Of a stretch of 64,000 bases of DNA, positions 8,515 to 16,757 are shown piece by piece. Below the pieces are notes generated by a model. That model was not told where the DNA came from and did no database searches. It worked only from the letters and a program-made list of their open reading frames with translations. The position numbers and the translations under genes were made by a program. Every line of letters starts with the position of its first letter. The first letter of the stretch is position 1. This DNA comes from Arthrobacter sp. PAMC 25486 (GTDB taxonomy: Bacteria; Actinomycetota; Actinomycetes; Actinomycetales; Micrococcaceae), in assembly GCF_000785535.1 (NCBI RefSeq), contig NZ_CP007595.1, positions 1,942,437 through 2,006,436 on the forward strand, in the 5' to 3' direction.

Positions 8515-8682
8515 TTATTCGGTCACGCCTACCAGGCACTCCTTGAGGCTGACTGCCTCATCGGCGTTCATCTCAACAACGAGACGTCCTCCGCCTTCCA
8601 GCGGCAGCCGCAGGATCAAGCTCCGACCTTCTTTAGTCACTTCCATTGGACCGTCACCGGTTCTAGGTTTCATGGCCGCCAT
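8515..8682 (-). CDS. DUF3117 small conserved actinobacterial protein
   Basis: 55 residues, starting MAAMKPRTGDGPMEVTKEGR and ending LKECLVGVTE. This is the near-invariant DUF3117 family of actinobacteria, which has no known activity. The start is the ATG at 8682, 8 bp after GGGGAA; a second Met (residue 4) is possible. A terminator follows directly, so it is a single-gene transcript. Confidence 0.93.
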   Translation of the reverse strand: MAAMKPRTGDGPMEVTKEGRSLILRLPLEGGGRLVVEMNADEAVSLKECLVGVTE

Positions 8683-8853
8683 CAGGAGTTCCCCTTTTCG
8701 TAGTGCATACCCGCCCCTGCCGAAGAATTCTCCGGCATGGCGTTTCTGTTGTATTGCTCACAGACCATTATTCCGTATTTGAGTGCTCCGGCGCTAATCG
8801 GTACTTCCCGCCGGGAGCGTCGATTGCGGCTTTGACAAACGCCAGCCACTTAG

Positions 8854-10107
8854 TTACGGCGGCCAGCCGACCCCTGTGTCGATCGCAGCGTATTGCCACA
8901 GCCACACAATCCACACAATCTGCAGCAGGCTGAACATGAGCACCACGGTCCACCGGTAGGCCCGCGACGGTGAGATGAAGGCAGCCGCGAGTGCCAGCGG
9001 GAACAGCGGCAGCAGCATCCGGAACGTGCTCGACTGCGGATGCAACACCGCCAGCAGGTACAGCAGGTACATGCCGCACCACATCTGCAATTCCGGGCCC
9101 AGCCTGCGCACCGCCCGGGAATTCAGGTACAGGCCAGCCAACCCTACCAACAGCACCGGCAGCAGGGGACCCCAGAACGGTCCCGCCAGCTCAATCCCCA
9201 CGTCAAACCAGGGTTTGAACAGCACCAGCTCCGTGCCGCGCCACGAGGTTTCGGTGTCGGTGTAGGTGCTGCGGTCCCCCGTCACCCACCAGGCCACAAG
9301 CATCCAGGCCACCGCCATGAACACACTGACCAGCAGCAACAGCCCTCCGCTGAGCATGTCCCGTCGAGGGAAGGGGCTGCTGTCCCGGTTCCGCCAGCGC
9401 AGGAAAAGATGGAGAAGCACGACGGCGGCAAACGGCACCCCTGCCGGTCGCGACAGGCACAGCAGGATCACCAAGGGCATCGCGCCCCAGTAGTTGCGCC
9501 GGATCAGCAGGTGCAGGGCGCCGGCGAGAAACAGCATCCCCAGGGATTCCGCGTACGGGACCTGCAGCACGGGGGAAACGGGGAAGGTGGCGAAGAAGGC
9601 GACACCCCACAACGCCGTCGCCGCCGGGGCAAAGTTCCTGAACAGTTTGTAGATCACCAGGGCCGCGCCAAAGCCGGCCAGTGTTGCCACGAGCGCTCCG
9701 GAGGCTGCCCAGCCCAGGCCGGTGACGGCGTGAACGCCGCGGGCCAGGACCGGCAGCACCGGATAGAACGCCCACTCGTTGGGCTGCGCCGAGCCGTCGG
9801 GATTGCGCGGGATCGAGTCGGGATAGCCGTGGTTGAAGATTTTCTCGTACCAGCCGGCGTCCCACCGGTTGATGAACTCAAGGTAGCCGGGGCGCTGCCC
9901 GCCCCACGGGCTGGCCTCGGCCTGCCAGCCGGCAGCCGTGAATATGACAAAACTGACGAATCTGGCACCGGCGTACAACAGCGTCACATGCAGCCACCAA
10001 GGCGCCCGGCCCACGGGGGCCAAGAAACGGCTCAGCGCGGCAAAGAGCCGGTCATTGAGCGTGGGCTCCGATGTACCCGTCGCCTGGACGCTGCGCGCGG
10101 CGCTCAT
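8854..10107 (-). CDS. PIG-V-like membrane mannosyltransferase
   Basis: About 417 residues with nine or more hydrophobic segments. The first lumenal loop carries NRWDAGWYEKIFNHGYPDS. The RWDxxWY motif and overall layout match the PIG-V/GT-C superfamily, which takes mannose from polyprenyl-phosphate-mannose outside the membrane. In actinobacteria such enzymes mannosylate envelope glycans or proteins; the acceptor here is unknown. The ATG at 10107 overlaps the tag stop codon by 4 bp (ATGA), which supports this start over the longer frame. Confidence 0.82.
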   Translation of the reverse strand: MSAARSVQATGTSEPTLNDRLFAALSRFLAPVGRAPWWLHVTLLYAGARFVSFVIFTAAGWQAEASPWGGQRPGYLEFINRWDAGWYEKIFNHGYPDSIPRNPDGSAQPNEWAFYPVLPVLARGVHAVTGLGWAASGALVATLAGFGAALVIYKLFRNFAPAATALWGVAFFATFPVSPVLQVPYAESLGMLFLAGALHLLIRRNYWGAMPLVILLCLSRPAGVPFAAVVLLHLFLRWRNRDSSPFPRRDMLSGGLLLLVSVFMAVAWMLVAWWVTGDRSTYTDTETSWRGTELVLFKPWFDVGIELAGPFWGPLLPVLLVGLAGLYLNSRAVRRLGPELQMWCGMYLLYLLAVLHPQSSTFRMLLPLFPLALAAAFISPSRAYRWTVVLMFSLLQIVWIVWLWQYAAIDTGVGWPP

Positions 10108-10691
10108 TCGGGTGCTGGTCCCGGGGCAGGCGCAAGCCAGCACCCGGGCTGGTGGTCATTGACCACGCCGATGGCCTGCATCATGGCATAGGCAGTGGTG
10201 GGGCCCACAAACGAGAAGCCGTATTTCTTCAGCGCCTTGGCCAGCTGTGCCGACTCTGCTGTTTGGGCGGGCACCGGCGCATCCGCGGGCCGTGGCAAGG
10301 CAGGTGCGTGTGCGGCGACGATCGAACCGAGGCTCACCCCGACGGGCAGGGCCAGCAAGGCCCTGGCGTTGCCGATGGTCGCGTTGATTTTCAGCCGGTT
10401 GCGCACAATGGAGGCATCGGCCAGGAGCCGGGCAACGTCGCCGTCAGTGAAGGCTGCCACGGCGCCCGGGTCAAAGTGGGCGAAGGCTTCCCGAAAGGAC
10501 TCCCGCTTGCGCAGGATGGTGATCCAGCTCAGGCCCGACTGGAATGCTTCCAGGCTGAGCCGTTCAAACAGTTCCGACTCCCCGGTGACGGGCTGGCCCC
10601 ATTCGTTGTCGTGGTAGCTCTGGTACTGCTCATCGTTTTCAATGCCGCCCCAGGCACAGCGGACAAGTCCGTCGCTACCCACGGGGGCCAA
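10104..10691 (-). CDS. tag: DNA-3-methyladenine glycosylase I
   Basis: 195 residues. The N-terminal RCAWGG zinc ligand, YHDNEWGQPV, LFERLSLEAFQSGLSWITIL and KKYGFSFVGPTTAYAMMQAI with C-terminal HQPGCW are the signature of Tag. It excises 3-methyladenine from alkylated DNA in base-excision repair. The catalytic Glu lies in the FERLSLEAFQSG helix. It overlaps the DivIVA-like gene upstream by 17 bp and the mannosyltransferase by 4 bp, so they form an operon. Confidence 0.95.
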   Translation of the reverse strand: MAPVGSDGLVRCAWGGIENDEQYQSYHDNEWGQPVTGESELFERLSLEAFQSGLSWITILRKRESFREAFAHFDPGAVAAFTDGDVARLLADASIVRNRLKINATIGNARALLALPVGVSLGSIVAAHAPALPRPADAPVPAQTAESAQLAKALKKYGFSFVGPTTAYAMMQAIGVVNDHQPGCWLAPAPGPAPE

Positions 10692-11121
10692 GGCCCGTTC
10701 CGGTGCCGGGTCCGGCGGGGGCCGCCGCCTCAGCGGAAGTTGGGGATCCGCCGTCGTGCGTCACCGAAGACTGCGTCACCGAAGCCTCAGTCACGGCAGC
10801 AGCATTCACTCCAGCAGCGCCAGCGGCGGCCTCAAGCTCGGTGATCCGCGCATCCCTGGCCGCCAGCTCGTCGCGGAGCCGGTCGAGGACCTCGTCCACC
10901 TGGTCCATGCGGTAGCCGCGCAGGCCGAGGGAGAAGCGCAGCCGGTCGACGTCACCGGGCATGGGGGTGGAGGGCAGCAGCACCGGCGGCAGATTCGCGA
11001 CGGGGGCGCCCAGCGCGTCCTCGTACACGGGCGACTCAGCGCCGGGCTTGTTTAGCCCCACCACGTAAAACACGGCGGCGGCGGCCACAATGATGGCGAG
11101 GAAGATCAGGAAATAGCTCAC
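10675..11121 (-). CDS. DivIVA-domain membrane protein
   Basis: 148 residues. One N-terminal transmembrane helix (FLIFLAIIVAAAAVFYVVGL) precedes a DivIVA motif (FSLGLRGYRMDQVDEVLDRL) and a short coiled coil rich in Arg/Glu. A low-complexity Ala/Gly/Thr tail follows. Such proteins are thought to recognise curved membrane; this one is far shorter than Wag31/DivIVA and is not the polar-growth protein itself. It overlaps tag. Confidence 0.85.
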   Translation of the reverse strand: MSYFLIFLAIIVAAAAVFYVVGLNKPGAESPVYEDALGAPVANLPPVLLPSTPMPGDVDRLRFSLGLRGYRMDQVDEVLDRLRDELAARDARITELEAAAGAAGVNAAAVTEASVTQSSVTHDGGSPTSAEAAAPAGPGTGTGLGPRG

Positions 11122-11151
11122 AAGACCATGGTGCCAGATGGGGCGGGCATT

Positions 11152-11931
11152 TTACTCGCCGGCAACCGCGGCAACCCTGGCGCCGGCCTTGCCCTGCATG
11201 ACCAGCTCCACGGCCTCCTCGGCGGTGTCGACGAGCTGAACAATGTCCAGGTCGCCGGGCGAGACAAGGCCCTGGGCCACCATCGTGTCCCTGAGCCAGT
11301 CCATGAGCGGGCCCCAGAACACCCTGTTGACCAGGACGATCGGGAACTGGCTGACCTTGCTGGTCTGTACCAGGACCATGGCTTCGAAGAGCTCGTCGAG
11401 GGTGCCGAGGCCGCCGGGGAGCACCACAAATCCCTGCGCGTACTTCACAAACATGGTTTTGCGGGCAAAGAAGTAGCGGAAGTCGACGCCCAGGCCGACC
11501 CATTCGTTCATGCCCTCCTCAAACGGCAGTTCAATGCCCAGGCCGATCGACAGCCCTCCGGCCTCGGCGGCGCCGCGGTTGGCTGCCTCCATGGAGCCGG
11601 GCCCGCCGCCGGTGATGACTGCCACGCCGGCCTCGACCAGGCGCCGACCCACCTCAACGCCGGTGGCATAGTACGGGGAATCCGGCTTGGTGCGGGCCGA
11701 GCCAAACACGCTGATAGCCGGTCCGATCTCGGAGAGCGCATCAAAGCCCTGGACGAACTCGCTTTGGATGCGCATGACGCGCCACGGATCCGTGTGGGTG
11801 AAGTCGCTGCTGGGAGAATTTTCCAGCAGGCGGGCGTCGGCGGTGTCGCGACCTGCACCATTTTTTCGCCACAGTCCAAAGCGGCGCAGCTCTGGGCGGA
11901 CGGGGCGGCTTGATCCTGTTGGTGAACTCAT
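11152..11931 (-). CDS. LOG-family nucleotide phosphoribohydrolase (TIGR00730)
   Basis: 259 residues. The Rossmann-like lysine-decarboxylase-fold motifs [19 protein letters not shown] (about 115-133) and [12 protein letters not shown] (about 196-207) are complete. Family members hydrolyse 5'-monophosphate nucleosides, including cytokinin riboside monophosphate, to free base plus ribose-5-phosphate. It lies just upstream of the DivIVA/tag/PIG-V operon. The actual substrate in this organism is unknown. Confidence 0.88.
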   Translation of the reverse strand: MSSPTGSSRPVRPELRRFGLWRKNGAGRDTADARLLENSPSSDFTHTDPWRVMRIQSEFVQGFDALSEIGPAISVFGSARTKPDSPYYATGVEVGRRLVEAGVAVITGGGPGSMEAANRGAAEAGGLSIGLGIELPFEEGMNEWVGLGVDFRYFFARKTMFVKYAQGFVVLPGGLGTLDELFEAMVLVQTSKVSQFPIVLVNRVFWGPLMDWLRDTMVAQGLVSPGDLDIVQLVDTAEEAVELVMQGKAGARVAAVAGE

Positions 11932-12052
11932 GGCACCTAGGCTACGCGAAAAGTCCCCGTGGCCCGGCTCACATTATCTCGTTAGCGTTACGATCCGGGC
12001 CGACATGGCCAAATCCTTTACCGGCCCTCGTGATTCTCGATACATTCAATGC

Positions 12053-12811
12053 ATGACAAATTCCGCACCTGCTCCTGCGCTCGTGGAGCTCAAAGCTGTC
12101 AACAAGCATTACGGCTCCCTCCATGTGCTCCAGGATATTAATCTCCGCGTCGCCAAGGGTGAGGTATTGGTTGTCATTGGCCCTTCCGGGTCAGGCAAGT
12201 CAACACTGTGCCGCACCATCAACCGCCTGGAAACCATTGACACCGGCTCCATCTCGATCGATGGCCAGGAACTGCCCAAGGAAGGGCGCCAGCTGGCGAA
12301 CCTCCGTGCCGATGTGGGCATGGTGTTCCAGTCGTTCAACTTGTTTGCGCACAAGACCATCCTGGAAAATGTCACTCTGGGCCCCATCAAGGTCAAGGGA
12401 ATGTCCAAGCCCGACGCCGACAAGCTCGCCTTATCGCTGTTGGAACGTGTTGGAGTGGGGCACCAGGCGGCCAAACTGCCTGCCCAGCTCTCCGGCGGAC
12501 AGCAGCAGCGCGTGGCCATCGCCCGGGCCTTGGCAATGAAGCCAAAGGTCATGCTGTTTGACGAACCCACCAGCGCCCTCGACCCGGAAATGATTAACGA
12601 GGTCTTGGACGTCATGGTTGAGCTGGCCAAGGATGGCATGACCATGGTGGTTGTCACGCACGAGATGGGATTTGCCCGCAAGGCTGGCGACAGGGTCGTC
12701 TTCATGGCTGACGGGCAGATCGTCGAAGAAGCCACACCCGACGAGTTCTTCACGAACCCGCAGACCCCCCGCGCCAAGGACTTCCTGTCCAAGATCCTCA
12801 GCAACGGATAA
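12053..12811 (+). CDS. gluA: Glutamate ABC transporter, ATP-binding protein
   Basis: 252 residues. Walker [10 protein letters not shown] (about 39-47), Q-loop VFQSFNLF, signature [15 protein letters not shown], Walker [15 protein letters not shown] and the H-loop VVTHEMG are all present, typical of the polar amino-acid subclass. The start at 12053 gives [13 protein letters not shown]. No good ribosome site precedes it, so the transcript may be leaderless. It is the first gene of gluABCD. Confidence 0.93.
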   Translation: MTNSAPAPALVELKAVNKHYGSLHVLQDINLRVAKGEVLVVIGPSGSGKSTLCRTINRLETIDTGSISIDGQELPKEGRQLANLRADVGMVFQSFNLFAHKTILENVTLGPIKVKGMSKPDADKLALSLLERVGVGHQAAKLPAQLSGGQQQRVAIARALAMKPKVMLFDEPTSALDPEMINEVLDVMVELAKDGMTMVVVTHEMGFARKAGDRVVFMADGQIVEEATPDEFFTNPQTPRAKDFLSKILSNG

Positions 12812-12884
12812 AACTCCCCCGGCTCAACAGCCATTCTTTACCCGATTTTCCCGGCCGCACTGGCCGATTACGAAAGGAACACCC

Positions 12885-13799
12885 TTGAAAAAGTTTCTCA
12901 GCAGGAAGAGCCTCGGCGTAGCGGCACTCCTTACAGCAGCAGCCCTTGCCATGACGGGCTGTGGCGGCGATACCGGCGGCGGCGGCACTGAAGGAGCTGG
13001 CGGCGGGGGCGACGCAGCCGGCCTGAGCTTTGATGTTGCCAAGGATGTTGCCCTGACCGGCAGCCCCACCTTTGATGCGATCAAGTCCTCCGGCAAGATC
13101 ACCATCGGTGTCAAGGAAGACCAGCCCGGCCTGGGCTACTTCAACGCCGCCACGGGCGTGCGCAGCGGTTTCGACATTGAAATAGCCACTTGGATGGCAG
13201 CCTCACTGGGCGTTGCCGCTGACAAGATCGACTTCAAGCCCATTCCTTCGGCAAACCGCGAGTCCGCACTCGCCAACGGCGACGTGGACCTGTACGTGGG
13301 CACCTACTCCATCACGGATAAGCGCAAGAAGCTCGTTGACTTTGCCGGCCCCTACTTCGTCACAGGTCAGGGCCTGCTGGTGGCCAAGGACAACACGGAC
13401 ATCACGAGCGAAAAGGACCTGGCCGGCAAGAAGGTCTGCTCCGCTACCGGTTCAACCCCCATCCAGAACATCCGGGACAACTTTCCGGAGGCGACCCCGG
13501 TGGAGTTCGATATCTACTCCAAGTGTGTGGATGCGCTCAAGTCCGGCACCGTTGATGCAGTGACCACCGACCAGGCCATCCTGTTGGGCTTCGCTTCCCA
13601 GGAACCTGACAAGCTGAAGGTTGTTGGCGAGCCGTTCACCACGGAGAACTACGGCATCGGCCTGCCCCTTGGCGACACCGCACTGCAGACGTTCCTGAAC
13701 ACCACACTCACGGACGGCAACGCCACGTGGACCAAGATCTTCGATGCCACCCTGGGCAAGTCAGGCACCAAGGTTGAGCAGCCTGCAGTTGAGAAGTAG
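12885..13799 (+). CDS. gluB: Glutamate-binding lipoprotein of the ABC transporter
   Basis: 304 residues. The signal peptide ends in a lipobox (AALAMTGC), followed by a Gly-rich linker and a family 3 solute-binding domain (about 55-295). That domain holds GKITIGVKEDQPGLGY, FDIEIATWMA and SANRESALANGDVDLYVG. I start at the TTG at 12885 because GAAAGGA lies 6-7 bp upstream and MKKFLSRKSLG opens a normal signal peptide; the open frame continues into gluA but has no such signal. A strong hairpin after the stop may favour expression of this abundant subunit. Confidence 0.93.
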   Translation: MKKFLSRKSLGVAALLTAAALAMTGCGGDTGGGGTEGAGGGGDAAGLSFDVAKDVALTGSPTFDAIKSSGKITIGVKEDQPGLGYFNAATGVRSGFDIEIATWMAASLGVAADKIDFKPIPSANRESALANGDVDLYVGTYSITDKRKKLVDFAGPYFVTGQGLLVAKDNTDITSEKDLAGKKVCSATGSTPIQNIRDNFPEATPVEFDIYSKCVDALKSGTVDAVTTDQAILLGFASQEPDKLKVVGEPFTTENYGIGLPLGDTALQTFLNTTLTDGNATWTKIFDATLGKSGTKVEQPAVEK

Positions 13800-13811
13800 T
13801 ACCAATTCCTG

Positions 13812-13855
13812 ATTGGTGGTGCCGCACCGGCGTCGGCCGGTGCGGCACCACCAAT
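13812..13855 (+). terminator. Intra-operon hairpin between gluB and gluC
   Basis: A perfect 19-bp stem (13812-13830 with 13837-13855) around loop CGTCGG, without a following T-run. It is better placed to stabilise the gluB mRNA 3' end or to attenuate transcription into gluCD than to stop it fully. Confidence 0.75.
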
Positions 13856-13891
13856 TCGTCCTCTCGAATTCACTGAAAGCGACAGAGCCCT

Positions 13892-14542
13892 GTGAATGTA
13901 CTTATTAACAACAGCGAACTGTTCATTACCGGGTTTAAGAACACCGGAATCTTGTTTGTTTTTTCCGCGTTCTTTGCCCTGATCTTGGGCACCATCGTCG
14001 CCGGCATGCGTGTCTCGCCGGCGCCCGCCATGCGTGGGGCGGGAACGTTTTACGTCAACGCCGTCCGCAACACCCCGCTGACCCTGATCCTGGCCTTTTT
14101 CGCCTTGGGCTATCCGCAGCTGGGACTGCCACAGATCAGTTTCATGAATGCCGCCATCGTCGGCCTCTCCCTCTACACGGCCACGTATGTTTCCGAGGCG
14201 ATCCGCTCCGGTATCAACACCGTCTCCGTGGGCCAGTCCGAGGCCGCCCGCGCCATTGGTTTGCCGTTCATGCAGACGTTGACCTTGATTGTGCTGCCGC
14301 AGGCATTCCGTTCGGTGGTGCCGCCGCTGTTTAGTGTGTTCATCGCCTTGCTGAAGAACACCACGGTGGCCGCAGGATTCTCCGTCCTTGAGGCTGGTGC
14401 CATCCGCGCCTACCTCAGCGAACGCGGAGAGCCGCTGCTGCCCGGCTTGCTCTGGGTTGCCTTGATCTTTGTGGTTCTGGTGCTGGCCATCCTGACGCCA
14501 CTGCAACGCTACCTTGAGAAGAAGTGGAGGGTTGCGCGATGA
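13892..14542 (+). CDS. gluC: Glutamate ABC transporter permease GluC
   Basis: 216 residues with five hydrophobic helices. The His/Glu/Gln/Pro-type permease EAA loop reads GQSEAARAIGLPFMQTLTLI. The start is the GTG at 13892 (NVLINNSELF). It overlaps gluD by 4 bp (ATGA). Confidence 0.92.
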   Translation: MNVLINNSELFITGFKNTGILFVFSAFFALILGTIVAGMRVSPAPAMRGAGTFYVNAVRNTPLTLILAFFALGYPQLGLPQISFMNAAIVGLSLYTATYVSEAIRSGINTVSVGQSEAARAIGLPFMQTLTLIVLPQAFRSVVPPLFSVFIALLKNTTVAAGFSVLEAGAIRAYLSERGEPLLPGLLWVALIFVVLVLAILTPLQRYLEKKWRVAR

Positions 14543-15381
14543 GTTCAGTCCTTTTTGACGTTCCCGGTCCCAAAGCCCGCACACGCAACGTCTATCTAAA
14601 CGCCGTCACGCTCATTGTGGTGGTCGGCATCATTGCCTTTATCTTGTTCCGATTCTACCAATCGGGGCAGTTCACAGCCCAGAAGTGGGAAGTCTTCACC
14701 TTCCCGCTCGTTCAGGAGACCTTCCTGAAGGCCATCGGGGCCACGCTGAGTGCCTTCGCCGTTGGCGCCGTTGGCAGCCTGGTGCTGGGCATCGTCCTTG
14801 CCTTCGGCCGCCTTGCCGATAGCAAGTGGCTCAGCCTGCCGTGCTACTGGTTCACGGAAGTGTTCCGTGCGGTGCCACTGCTGATCCTGATGATGATCAT
14901 GTACTACGGCCTCCCCTCTGCCGGTGTCAAGGGCATCACGCCCTTCATCGCCGTCGTTGTGGGGTTGATCCTGTACAACGGATCGGTCCTGGCCGAGGTG
15001 TTCCGCGCCGGCATAGAGTCGCTGCCCAAGGGACAGCGCGAAGCCGGCCTGGCCATCGGCCTCACAAATGGACAGGCGCTGCGCAGCATCCTGCTGCCGC
15101 AGGCCATCCGCGCCATGCTGCCGGTCATCATCTCGCAGCTCGTGGTCATCATGAAGGACACCGCGCTGGGCTTCCTGATCACGTACAACGAGATCCTTTA
15201 CTACTCGGCGGTCCTTGGCTCGCAGGGCGATTTTGGATTCCCCGTGGTGCCGGCGCTCATGGTCGCGGCGGTCATCTACGTGGGGCTCTGCTTGATCCTC
15301 TCTGGTGTGGCCAAGTTCACCGAGTACAAGATGTCCTCGCGTGTGAAGGTCGTCAAGGCCAAGGTCGGCATCGCCGGCTAG
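14539..15381 (+). CDS. gluD: Glutamate ABC transporter permease GluD
   Basis: 280 residues. An N-terminal transmembrane segment (LIVVVGIIAFILFRFY) precedes a five-helix permease core with the EAA loop KGQREAGLAIGLTNGQALRS. The ATG at 14539 overlaps the gluC stop (ATGA), so the shorter start is chosen. It forms the heterodimeric channel with GluC, and the operon ends at repeat A copy 3. Confidence 0.92.
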   Translation: MSSVLFDVPGPKARTRNVYLNAVTLIVVVGIIAFILFRFYQSGQFTAQKWEVFTFPLVQETFLKAIGATLSAFAVGAVGSLVLGIVLAFGRLADSKWLSLPCYWFTEVFRAVPLLILMMIMYYGLPSAGVKGITPFIAVVVGLILYNGSVLAEVFRAGIESLPKGQREAGLAIGLTNGQALRSILLPQAIRAMLPVIISQLVVIMKDTALGFLITYNEILYYSAVLGSQGDFGFPVVPALMVAAVIYVGLCLILSGVAKFTEYKMSSRVKVVKAKVGIAG

Positions 15382-15398
15382 CCCGTTCGCCCCGCCCG

Positions 15399-15475
15399 AA
15401 ATCGAGTACGCAGTTGTTGGACCAAATCAACGAAAGCAAGCGCTTTCCGGTCCAACTACTGCGTACTCGATTTTA
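15399..15475. repeat. Hairpin repeat family A, copy 3
   Basis: AATCGAGTACGCAGTTGTTG at 15400 pairs with the arm ending TACTGCGTACTCGATT. An inner hairpin is formed by GAAAGC and GCTTTC. It lies between convergent gluD and dapE and could terminate both. Confidence 0.88.
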
Positions 15476-15483
15476 TTACGGGG

Positions 15484-16644
15484 TCAGCGCAGCCAGCGGG
15501 TCAGGGCGGCCAGGCATTCACGGATGGCGTCGGCGTGGACGTGTTCGTTGTCGGAGTGGGCCAGCAGTGCGTCGCCGGGTCCGAAGTTCACCGCCGGAAT
15601 CCCCATTTCGCTGAGCCGGGCAACATCCGTCCAGCCGTATTTGGGCAGCGGTTCCCGGCCCACCGCCGCAACAAACGACGCCGCAGCCGGCGCATTCAGC
15701 CCCGGCCGCGCGCCTGCGGAGGAGTCGGTGCAGACCAGGTCAAAACCCTCAAGCAGGGAACGCACGTGCGCCTCGGCCTGGGCGGGCGTTTTGTCGGGGG
15801 CGAAGCGGTAGTTGATCTCCACGACGCACAGATCCGGAATGACATTGCCGGCCGTGCCGCCGCGCACCTTCACCGCGTTGAGGGATTCCCGGTAGTCGAG
15901 CCCGTCCACGGTCACCGTGGCCGGTTCGTAGGCGGCCAGCCGGACCAGGATGGGCGCCGCCGCGTGGATGGCGTTCTCCCCCTTCCACGCCCGCGCCGAG
16001 TGGGCGGCCAGACCGCGTGTGGTGGCTTCAAAGCGGATGGTGCCGTTGCAGCCGCCTTCGACGGTGCCGTTGGTGGGTTCGAGCAGGATCCCAAAGTCGG
16101 CGTCCAGGAGATCCCGGTTGTCCCGTACCAGCCGGCCCAGCCCGCTCTTGGCAGCGGCCACTTCCTCATGGTCATAAAAGATGAACGTCAGGTCTTTCGT
16201 GGGCTCGGTCAGCGTGGCTGCGAGCGCCAGCTGCACCGCCACCCCGCCCTTCATGTCCGTGGCGCCGCGCCCGTACAGCACGTCCCCGTCCCAGGAGCTG
16301 GGCACCGTACCGCGTGATCCCGGGGTGGTGGGCAGCGGCACGGTGTCCAGGTGGCCTGCCAAAATGATCCGCTCGGACCGCCCCAACTCCGTCCGCGCCA
16401 CGATGGCATCGCCGTTGCGTGTGAGCCTCAGATGCCCCAGCCCCGCCAGCGCCGCCTCCACCGCATCGGCCAGCGCCCGCTCGTTGCCGGAGACGCTGTC
16501 AATGTCCATGAGCGCCGCGGTCAGCTCGGCCACGTCGCCCCGCAGGTCAAGCACGACGGCGCCCAGCCCGCCTTCGCCGTGTCCCCCCGGGGCGGCTTGC
16601 GCTGTTGGGCGGAGGGGGGCGGCGGCGTCGGGGATCTGCGTCAT
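15484..16644 (-). CDS. dapE: Succinyl-diaminopimelate desuccinylase
   Basis: 386 residues of the M20 dimetal peptidase fold. GHLDTVPL supplies the first His/Asp, YGRGATDMKGG the bridging Asp and YDHEEVAA the catalytic Glu. LEPTNGTVEGGCNG and a C-terminal HSDNEHV supply further ligands. It hydrolyses N-succinyl-LL-diaminopimelate in lysine and peptidoglycan synthesis. dapD lies 1.8 kb away and dapC 8 kb away, so the succinylase branch is complete apart from dapA/B/F outside the window. Confidence 0.94.
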   Translation of the reverse strand: MTQIPDAAAPLRPTAQAAPGGHGEGGLGAVVLDLRGDVAELTAALMDIDSVSGNERALADAVEAALAGLGHLRLTRNGDAIVARTELGRSERIILAGHLDTVPLPTTPGSRGTVPSSWDGDVLYGRGATDMKGGVAVQLALAATLTEPTKDLTFIFYDHEEVAAAKSGLGRLVRDNRDLLDADFGILLEPTNGTVEGGCNGTIRFEATTRGLAAHSARAWKGENAIHAAAPILVRLAAYEPATVTVDGLDYRESLNAVKVRGGTAGNVIPDLCVVEINYRFAPDKTPAQAEAHVRSLLEGFDLVCTDSSAGARPGLNAPAAASFVAAVGREPLPKYGWTDVARLSEMGIPAVNFGPGDALLAHSDNEHVHADAIRECLAALTRWLR

Positions 16645-16757
16645 TGTGCCAGTTTACGCGCCAGGGGTGCCGCCCCGGCCGCGCAGGAGTAGCGTGAAGC
16701 ATCAAGGATGCACAATTGTTGGCGGGCGGGAAACATGACGGTGAAGGGCGGTGTCCA

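Noticed and set aside
12651..12884. Extension of gluB into gluA
   Set aside because: It has no signal sequence, and a good ribosome site and signal peptide begin at 12885.
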